Source of the DNA: Plotosus lineatus
Taxonomy: Eukaryota > Chordata > Actinopteri > Siluriformes > Plotosidae
Reading direction: 5' to 3'
NCBI GenBank assembly: GCA_024760905.1
Contig: CM045729.1
Coordinates: 62,866,080-62,930,079, forward strand
Length of the DNA stretch: 64,000 nucleotides
The first letter of the stretch is position 1, and each line of letters starts with the position of its first letter. The position numbers and the translations under genes were made by a program. Below the pieces are notes generated by a model, which was given only the letters and a program-made list of their open reading frames with translations, searched no databases and was not told the DNA's origin. Shown piece after piece: positions 57,716-64,000 of this stretch.

Positions 57716-58983
57716 GCTACTTTCGCCTTACGCTGTGTCTCCCTGTACTCCTGTTTACTCTCTTCGGTCCTCTCAATGTCCCACTTCTTCTTGGCTAACC
57801 TTTTCCTTTGTACACACTCCTGCACTTCCTCATTCCACCACCAAGTCTCCTTATCTACTTTCCTTCCAGAAGACACACCAAGTACTCTCCTACCTGTGTC
57901 CCTGATCACATTTGCTGTGGTTGTCCAGTCATTTGGAAGCACTTCCTGGCCACCCAAAGCCTGTTTCAACTCCTCCTTGAAGACAACACGACACTCTTCC
58001 TTTTTCAGCTTCCACCACTTTGTCTTCTGCTCTGCCTTTGCCTTTTTCACCTTTCTCACCATCAGAGTCATCCTGCACACCACCATCCTATGCTGTTTGG
58101 CAACACTCTCACCCATGATGACTTTGCAGTCACTGACTTCCTTCAAATTACATCGCCTACACAAGATGTAGTCTACCTGTGTGCGCCTACCTCCGCTTTC
58201 ATAAGTCACCCTATGCTCCTGTTTCTTCTCAAAGAAAGTATTCACCACAGCCATTTCCATCCTTTTTGCAAAATCTATCAACATCTGTCCTTCTGCGCTC
58301 CTGTCCTGGATACCAAACCTGCCCATCACTTCCTCGTCCCCTCTGTTGCCTGCCCCAACATGTCCATTGAAGTCTGCACCTATGACCACTCTTTCACCTC
58401 TGGGGGTACTCTGCATCACTTCATCTAAGTCACTCCAGAATCTCTCCTTCTCTTCTAGCTCACATCCTGCCTGTGGGGCATAAGCACTAACAACATTGAG
58501 CATTACACCTTCAATTTCTAACTTGAGATTCATCACTCTGTCTGACACTCTTTTCACTTTTAGAACATTCCTGACAAACTCCTCCTTCAAGATGACTCCG
58601 ACTCCATTTCTCTTCCCATCCACACCGTGATAAAATAGCTTAAACCCTGCTCCTAAGCTTTTAGCTTTGCTACCTTTCCACCTGGTCTCCTGAACACACA
58701 GTATGTCCACCTTCCTCCTCTGCATCATGTCAACCAGCTCTCTACCTTTTCTGTGCATAGTTCCAACATTCAAAGTCCCCACTCTCAGTCCTAGACTCAT
58801 GCCTTTCCTCTTCTCTCTCTGCCTACGGACACGCCTCCCACCTCTCCTTCTTCGATGTCTTCGACCAACAGTAGTCCAATTTCCATCAGCACCCTGTTGA
58901 TTGACAGCACTGATGGCGGTCGTTGTTAACCCGGGCCTCAACCGATCCGGTATGGAGGTAATACTTTTGATTTGCATAATCAA
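57583..58983 (-). CDS. RTE LINE endonuclease region (466 codons)
   Basis: Contains [57 protein letters not shown] and [14 protein letters not shown]: a complete apurinic-like endonuclease, then the linker [20 protein letters not shown]. The frame leaves the true one near 57710, where a single base is missing relative to other copies (KVAVSKAK text), so the tail after that point is not native. Not a host gene. Confidence 0.88.
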   Translation of the reverse strand: MIMQIKSITSIPDRLRPGLTTTAISAVNQQGADGNWTTVGRRHRRRRGGRRVRRQREKRKGMSLGLRVGTLNVGTMHRKGRELVDMMQRRKVDILCVQETRWKGSKAKSLGAGFKLFYHGVDGKRNGVGVILKEEFVRNVLKVKRVSDRVMNLKLEIEGVMLNVVSAYAPQAGCELEEKERFWSDLDEVMQSTPRGERVVIGADFNGHVGAGNRGDEEVMGRFGIQDRSAEGQMLIDFAKRMEMAVVNTFFEKKQEHRVTYESGGRRTQVDYILCRRCNLKEVSDCKVIMGESVAKQHRMVVCRMTLMVRKVKKAKAEQKTKWWKLKKEECRVVFKEELKQALGGQEVLPNDWTTTANVIRDTGRRVLGVSSGRKVDKETWWWNEEVQECVQRKRLAKKKWDIERTEESKQEYRETQRKAKVAWLRPNRGRMMTCMIGWIVKREKMIYTGWHSREIEMGRTCSKLD

Positions 58984-59186
58984 TAATTGGCATTGGTTTT
59001 ACGTCGGATGCCCTTCCTGACACAACCCTCTGCATTTCTCCGGGCTTGGGACCGGCATGAGGGGGAGAGACACTGGTTTGTGCCCCCCCACCTCATGGCT
59101 GCATTATTTATGGAACTATGTATTTACTTATATAATATATATGTATATATGTATATGTGTGTATGTATGAATGTAAACAAACCCAA

Positions 59187-60565
59187 ACCCAAAATTCCTA
59201 TTTCAAAAAATTAGCATATTTCCTCCGACCAATATAAAAAGTGTTTTAAATGCAAAAAAAGTCAACCTTCAAATAATTATGTTCAGTTATGCACTCAATA
59301 CTTGGTCGGGAATCCTTTTGCAGAAATGACTGCTTTAATGCGGTGTGGCATGGAGGCAATCAGCCTGTGGCACTGCTGAGGTGTTATGGAGGCCCAGGAT
59401 GCTTCGATAGTGGCCTTAAGCTCATCCACAGTGTTGGGTCTGGTGTCTCTCAACTTTCTCTTCACAATATCCCACAGATTCTCTCTGGGCTTCAGGTCAG
59501 GAGAGTTGGCAGGCCAATTGAGCACAGTAATACCATGGTCAGTAAACCATTTACCAGTGGTTTTGGCACTGTGAGCAGGTGCCAGGTCGTGCTGAAAAAT
59601 GAAATCTTCATCTCCATAAAGCTTTTCAACAGATGGAAGAATAAAGTGCTCCAAAATCTCCTGATAGCTAGCTGCATTGACCCTGCCCTTGATAAAACAC
59701 AGTGGACCAACACCAGCAGCTGACATGGCACCCCAGACCATCACTGACTGTGGGTACTTGACACTGGACTTCAGGCATTTTGGCATTTCCTTCTCCCCAG
59801 TCTTCCTCCAGACTCTGGCACCTTGATTTCCGAATGACATGCAAAATTTGCTTTCATCCGAAAAAAGTACTTTGGACCACTGAGCAACAGTCCAGTGCTG
59901 CTTCTCTGTAGCCCAGGTCAGGCACTTCTGCCGCTGTTTCTGGTTCAAAAGTGGCTTGACCTGCGGAATGCGGCACCTGTAGCCCAGTCCACTGCTTCCA
60001 CAGGTCCCCGAAGGTCTGGAATCGGCCCTTCTCCACAATCTTCCTCAGGGTCCGGTCACCTCTTCTGGTTGTGCAGCGTTTTCTGCCACACTTTTTCCTT
60101 CCCACAGACATCCCACTGAGGTGCCTTGATACAGCACTCTGGGAACAGCCTATTCGCTCAGAGATTTTTTTCTGTGTCTTACCCTCTTTCTTGAGGGTGT
60201 CAATCATGGCCTTCTGGACAGCAGTCAGGTCGGCAGTCTTACCCGTGATTGCGGTTTTGAGTAATGAACCAGGCTGGGAGTTAAAAGCCTCAGGAATCTT
60301 TTGCAGGTGTTTAGAGTTAATTGGTTGATTCAGATGATTAGGTTAATAGCTCGTTTAGAGTACCTTTTCATGATATGCTAATTTTTTGAGATAGGAATTT
60401 TGGGTTTTCATGAGCTGTATGCCAAAATCATCAGTATTAAAACAATAAAAGACCTGAAATATTTCAGTTGGTGTGCAATGAATCTAAAATATATGAAAGT
60501 TTAATTTTTATCAGTACATTACAGAAAATAATGAACTTTATCACAATATGCTAATTTTTTTAGGA
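59187..60565 (-). mobile_element. Tc1-like transposon, left outer repeat missing
   Basis: Inner repeats acccaaaattcctatttca (59187) and gagataggaattttgggt (ending 60405) are inverted. An outer right copy aatatgctaattttttta lies at 60545. The matching outer left repeat is absent, so one end is truncated. It inserted at, or was joined to, the L2-like LINE tail. Confidence 0.88.
59295..60246 (-). pseudogene. Tc1-like transposase (DD34E), near complete but broken
   Basis: N-terminus MIDTLKKEGKTQKKISERIG with SQSAVSRHL (HTH) at 60207-60110; C-terminal two-thirds in the 60038-59295 frame with VLFSDESKF, FIFQHDLAPAHSAKTTGKWF and SPDLKPRENLWDIVKRKL. Catalytic D, D and E (34 residues apart) all remain. 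The start codon expected at 60246-60244 reads ACG, and a frameshift near 60000 separates the halves. Confidence 0.88.
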
Positions 60566-60748
60566 CTAGTATATGTTGAGAGACAGCCAATGAGAGAGCA
60601 ACTCGCGCGTCGTGTGAAATTTTGATTGGCGTTTTAAATTTCTTTTCATAAGAGGGGGTTGTTTTCGTATCCTGGGGACGGAAACTTGGGAAAATGATCT
60701 TCGTAGCCCGGGAATTTCGTACCCAGGGGTAAGTAGGGGCCAACTGTA

Positions 60749-60754
<6 letters not shown>

Positions 60755-60828
<74 letters not shown>
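60755..60828. repeat. (TA)n followed by (GA)n
   Basis: About 20 TA and 16 GA units; the open frames here are artefacts. Confidence 0.95.
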
Positions 60829-60838
<10 letters not shown>

Positions 60839-61044
60839 ACTGCATGTATTTATCAAATATTTATAATTTTTATGAATTCTCTATTGAGAGTTTATCTTAT
60901 TATTGCTTGTATGGAGCAACTGTGTGCACACAATTTTCTCCAGGATCAATAATGTATTCTGATTTTTATGGTTGTGTTCTATGAAATATTTTACAGTTTT
61001 CATGGCACGCATACCAAAGTTTCCTTTTATGCTTTATTCATTTT

Positions 61045-61087
<43 letters not shown>

Positions 61088-61760
61088 CTCTCTCTCTCGC
61101 TCTCTCTCTCTCTCACTCACACACACACACTTTATGTATTAAATATTTATTATGACTAGTATCCTTTGTGTAATCATCCCGGGACTGTTACTATGCATGC
61201 TCAAAACATATGCTCTTATTTATCGATGTACCTTCTGTCTGCAAATAAATTCACATACAGACTGTGGAGTAGTGCACACGTTTATCACCTAAATATAATC
61301 ACTGGATTGGACATTCCAAGTCTATTAAAGAAAGTAAAGAAGATTCATTAGAAACTACAATAGAGATGTGCATTTTCTTTCACAGCTTAATTAGTCAACA
61401 GAAAAACTGAGTGAAAGGTTACCAAATCCACAGGGAAGCTGCTGTTTCAGCTGTTTTGTATGTTTTTTTGTCCTATTATAGTTTTTGCTTGGTATTTTGT
61501 GTGAATCCTTGGAATCCTGTAGTGAAATTATAAGGTATAGTTGTCTATTTATGAGTAAATAGATGATGTGCTTTATCTTTTATTTATTCTTATGTTCCAC
61601 TGAATTTCCATCAGTTCATTTTGTCTGAGGGCAAAGTTTATTTTCGCAGAATCACCCCAAGCTAATAGGCTGAGCATGTGTTATTTATCTTTTTTACATC
61701 TTGTTTTAGTTATGTTTCTGTTTACAACAACAGCACCCTACAATGTCCTTGTATGTCGTC
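60829..61760. other. Intergenic sequence with a (TC)n array
   Basis: (TC)n at 61051-61114, with a few interruptions, then (CA)n to 61130. Nothing else recognised. Confidence 0.5.
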
Positions 61761-61762
61761 CA

Positions 61763-61862
61763 TGGTCTGCTCTCGCCTCATCCAGAGTCCCCGGAGATGG
61801 GCGCCCGCCTACCCGTGACCCTAATTAGGATTAAGAAGTTCAGAAAATGAACGAACGGCTGA
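61763..61862 (+). repeat. SINE-B 3' fragment
   Basis: gatgggcgcccgcctacccg then gaccctaattaggattaaga. Confidence 0.7.
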
Positions 61863-62045
61863 ACAAAACCAGGTGATCATAAGAATAATCTTGTGTATGC
61901 ACAAAGCAGCACAACACCTATGAAACAAAAAAGAAACAAAAGAAAGTACAGTATATGATTCAAAACTAGTAAAATCACAATTTTACTCTCCCAATCGCTT
62001 TCTCTCTCACACACACTATGTGTATGTGCACGTATATGCATCTTT

Positions 62046-62226
62046 ATTCATTCATTTATTTTCTGAACCATTTAATCCTAACTAGGGTCACGAGGAGGCT
62101 GGCGCCCACCCATCTCAGCCAACTCTGGGTGCACCTGGACAGCTTGCCAGACTATCATAGGGCAGAAACACACTGACAGCAAGGCAGCCTACTCTTGATG
62201 ATATTCAGCAATGGTTCTTTTACATG
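62046..62226 (-). repeat. Composite SINE-A/SINE-B copy 3
   Basis: On the - strand SINE-A middle (accattgctgaatatcatca) runs to cagtgtgtttctgccctatg and into the SINE-B 3' half. Confidence 0.8.
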
Positions 62227-62658
62227 CTACATTATCTTTGCAAAAAACAACCCCCCACCCAAAAAAAACACATAAAAAGTACATTGAAACAGTAATAAAT
62301 GGAACACTTTGTGTGTAAAAAAAATTAATAGATTGTGGTACTGTGCAGAAAGAAGTCATTCTGAGAAAACCAGGAGAGGTGGTAATTCCACAGACCTAAA
62401 TATGCAGACCTAAATATGTACAGGCAACAGTGAAGAAAACTAAACAGGAGTATTTTGTTGCTGGTTCAGATGTTCATATGACTTACCCACATTACAAATC
62501 TGAAGATATATTCTTTATAACATAAAAAGCACTGGTCAAAGAAAGAAGAAATGGCATAGGTATAATACCTGCTGTTTATTTAAAAGTTTCTTTGTCTTTC
62601 TATTGTTATGCATAAACAGAATTTGGAACAATAAATAAATTAACACTAAATTAATTTG
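62227..62658. other. AT-rich sequence next to the gag fragment
   Basis: No repeat or exon that I can support; the retroelement reading stops at about 62660. Confidence 0.4.
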
Positions 62659-63606
62659 TCATGTATCATCTACATTCCCGTATGCAGAATCGAGCAAGCT
62701 CAAAAAGTCTTTTGGGCTGGACAAGGGGCCCAAATGTTTGACAATATTGGCGGCTGGTGGTAAGAGACTTTCAATAATTTTTCTTACTACCTGTCTTTCA
62801 GAAACAGAAGAGTCGGCAAGATAAAACTCAACATGACTGCGCCAAGTGTCATAATCTACTTCCGTATTAGGGCACGGAAATTTTCCGGAGAACGACCTGA
62901 ACTTGGAAGAGTTCAGATAAGTTTGGGACGTGTCAGCACTTCTGACAATGTGCTCGACAATCACCCTCTGGACTTCAGGGGTGCTCAAGTGTTCGGGATT
63001 TAAAATAGGAGTTGGTCTGCTGTTGATTGGAGAACTGGGAATATCAGAGTTTGAGGTAGTTGTGAGAGTTTCCCTATTTGTTTGTGTCACAACAGAATCA
63101 CCTGTTAAACTTTCAGTTACTGGAGTAGCGTCAGTGGAAGCTATACCTTCACTTTCAGCAGCAGAGGCCTGAAGTTTGCTAAGTTCACCAAGCAACAGTT
63201 TCTCATAATCTATTCCGCTTGCTTTGGCAATTCCCTTTAAATCAAAGAGAAAAGACTTGGTCAGATCAGCTGTTAACTTATCACTATAAAGTGGGGATAA
63301 GAGCTGAATTTTGTGAACAACCTTTGGGTCAGATGTTGCTCTTTGACATTGTAGTTCATCCTGAATTGACTCAATAGCAGTGCCATACTCAAACTCAACT
63401 ATGGCTGTATTTTTAAAGTCAGGGTCAGAAGTAGTAAGTTTCACTGTTCGTGTAATAGAACCATACTTTTCTAAAAACTTAATAACTTCTTCATCAGTCT
63501 CAGTACCAGAAAAACCACTAATTAATACAGCATTTGGTACTTTGATACCTTCACGTTCAATGATATCCATATTTCTTTTGTGGGAAAAGTTGTACAAAAC
63601 TGTCAT
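62659..63606 (-). CDS. Ty3/gypsy retrotransposon gag, 3'-truncated (315 codons)
   Basis: Open from 63606 (or the inner ATG at 63573). The N-terminus KVPNAVLISGFSGTETDEEV with IVEFEYGTAIESI is an RRM-like fold, as in PNMA and ZCCHC12/18 proteins and their fish retroelement relatives. A Ser/Thr-rich linker follows. Residues about 235-310 (FRSFSGKFPCPNTEVDYDTW, RSHVEFYLADSS, LSLLDSAYGNVDD) are the N-terminal capsid lobe. The expected rest of the capsid, the zinc knuckle and pol are missing. It lies just inside an LTR with a primer-binding-site-like motif, so it is a transposon gene, not a host gene. Confidence 0.82.
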   Translation of the reverse strand: MTVLYNFSHKRNMDIIEREGIKVPNAVLISGFSGTETDEEVIKFLEKYGSITRTVKLTTSDPDFKNTAIVEFEYGTAIESIQDELQCQRATSDPKVVHKIQLLSPLYSDKLTADLTKSFLFDLKGIAKASGIDYEKLLLGELSKLQASAAESEGIASTDATPVTESLTGDSVVTQTNRETLTTTSNSDIPSSPINSRPTPILNPEHLSTPEVQRVIVEHIVRSADTSQTYLNSSKFRSFSGKFPCPNTEVDYDTWRSHVEFYLADSSVSERQVVRKIIESLLPPAANIVKHLGPLSSPKDFLSLLDSAYGNVDDT

Positions 63607-63664
63607 AAAACTGCCAAACTGTATGCCAAATTATTAATTTAGAGGCAAAATGTAGCCAAAACTC

Positions 63665-63682
63665 CTCCTGGCTGGCTCGCCA
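63665..63682 (-). promoter_or_regulatory. Retrotransposon primer binding site
   Basis: On the - strand TGGCGAGCCAGCCAGGAG, starting with TGG six bases after the LTR end, as expected for pairing to a tRNA 3' CCA end. The tRNA is not identified. Confidence 0.55.
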
Positions 63683-63688
63683 CTTTGA

Positions 63689-64000
63689 TGTAACACCAGC
63701 TTGATATAGCTGTGCTAGGTTTTATACTAGGTTCTAGAGGAGTAAAATGAATTGTGGAGATTTGAATTTGAACAGCCGGCAGATTTATTACAATTAACAA
63801 TACTACAAGAAACAGTGCAAACAATGTTGTAGAACTTTCTTTACAAATTAAAAATAAAATAAAATAAGCTTAAATCTCTAAGGTTTGATTCATGTGAACC
63901 CGGGAGTCTTTTCCAGGATTGTGATCCGTTTGGGATAAAGGTGTTTTTATCTGTTCTTATCTGGGATCCTGTGATTTGAAGTGGTTGGGTCTGTAGATCT
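63689..64000 (-). mobile_element. 5' LTR of the Ty3/gypsy element, cut by the window edge
   Basis: Begins (on the + strand) tgtaacaccagcttgatata and is homologous to the solo LTR at 52001, so the rest (about 1 kb) should lie beyond 64000. Confidence 0.85.

Larger units (their letters stand above)
55945..59104 (-). mobile_element. RTE-like LINE, full length, youngest-looking copy
   Basis: Exact 21-bp target duplication tatttatggaactatgtattt (first 20 bases given by tatttatggaactatgtatt) at 55924-55944 and 59105-59125. Two overlapping open frames, 58983-57583 (466 codons) and 57715-55982 (577 codons), cover the whole endonuclease-RT protein with one frameshift between them. 5' end has a short C run on the + strand (59082-59088); 3' tail is (GAA)n. 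Confidence 0.97.
51720..59186 (+). mobile_element. L2/CR1-like LINE, split by a solo LTR and an RTE LINE
   Basis: Pieces 51720-52000, 53318-55944 and about 59126-59186. Left piece: MGDFNHVTLDTTLPNFVQYV and CPTREEGTLDLLY (endonuclease end). Right piece resumes in the same sentence, ENTKDNYS then GRSDHNLIYLSSCY, and goes through VPVPKTAQAKEPAHYRPVAL, YFDFSSAFNTIRPALL (motif A), FSDDSVIVG (catalytic box) and KERYRRSFIPTAVRLYKATL. Multiple stops and shifts. Confidence 0.9.

Noticed and set aside
59289..59723. 144-codon + frame at the Tc1-like element
   Set aside because: Antisense shadow of the transposase, which is clearly readable on the - strand.
62659..63606. Domesticated ZCCHC12/18- or PNMA-like host gene
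   Set aside because: It lies immediately inside an LTR with a primer-binding-site motif and is truncated in the capsid. No sign of a host promoter or selection can be seen here.

Overview
This window is vertebrate nuclear DNA, almost certainly from a teleost fish. It has small intron-split genes with GT-AG junctions, long (TA)n and (CA)n microsatellites, fish-type tRNA-derived SINEs, RTE-like and L2/CR1-like LINEs, Tc1-like and pogo/Tigger-like DNA transposons, and a Ty3/gypsy element. Nothing in it is prokaryotic. Two host genes can be read completely, codon by codon. The first is pdzk1 (NHERF3, a four-PDZ scaffold) on the + strand, with 8 coding exons between 14989 and 26311 (496 aa) and a likely 5' non-coding exon and promoter near 13370-13464. 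The second is gpr89 (GPHR, Golgi pH regulator) on the - strand, with 14 coding exons between 40128 and 27720 (455 aa, the same length as the human protein as I recall it). The two genes are convergent, and their candidate polyadenylation signals (27294 and 27364) lie only about 70 bp apart. PDZK1 and GPR89 are also neighbours on human 1q21.1, so this is conserved synteny. A third, unidentified gene is suggested on the - strand between about 4300 and 2740 by a clean first coding exon with a GTAAG donor and by a plausible terminal exon with a 3'UTR. || Layout: 1-2740 SINE fragments and large (TA)n arrays; 2740-4600 candidate small gene; 4940-6700 fragments of three LINE families; 7506-8268 LINE tail and a CpG-rich 45-bp minisatellite; 8369-11477 RTE LINE (-); 11692-12991 SINEs; 13370-26311 pdzk1, whose intron 3 holds two nested Tc1-like elements and whose intron 4 holds an RTE LINE (+) and several SINEs; 26341-26752 TA-rich array in the pdzk1 3'UTR; 27364-40340 gpr89, whose introns hold at least six DNA-transposon-type elements and an RTE LINE; 40390-42546 L2-like LINE and SINEs; 42546-48660 mostly old SINE fragments and sequence in which I see nothing; 48670-51000 two fused LINE fragments; 51720-59186 an L2-like LINE split by a solo LTR and by the youngest-looking RTE copy; 59187-60565 Tc1-like element; 62659-64000 gag and part of the 5' LTR of a Ty3/gypsy element. 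|| The most interesting material lies in how the repeats relate to each other. The abundant SINE here (called SINE-A) appears to be built from a tRNA-like head, a segment matching the 5' end of the RTE LINE and a tail matching that LINE's 3' end. A second composite SINE joins SINE-A to an unrelated SINE (SINE-B) at the same junction in three places. There is also a hairpin-forming minisatellite, a foldback element carrying a LINE endonuclease fragment, and a Harbinger-like element with an internal tandem duplication. All family assignments come from reading the sequence; no database search was run.
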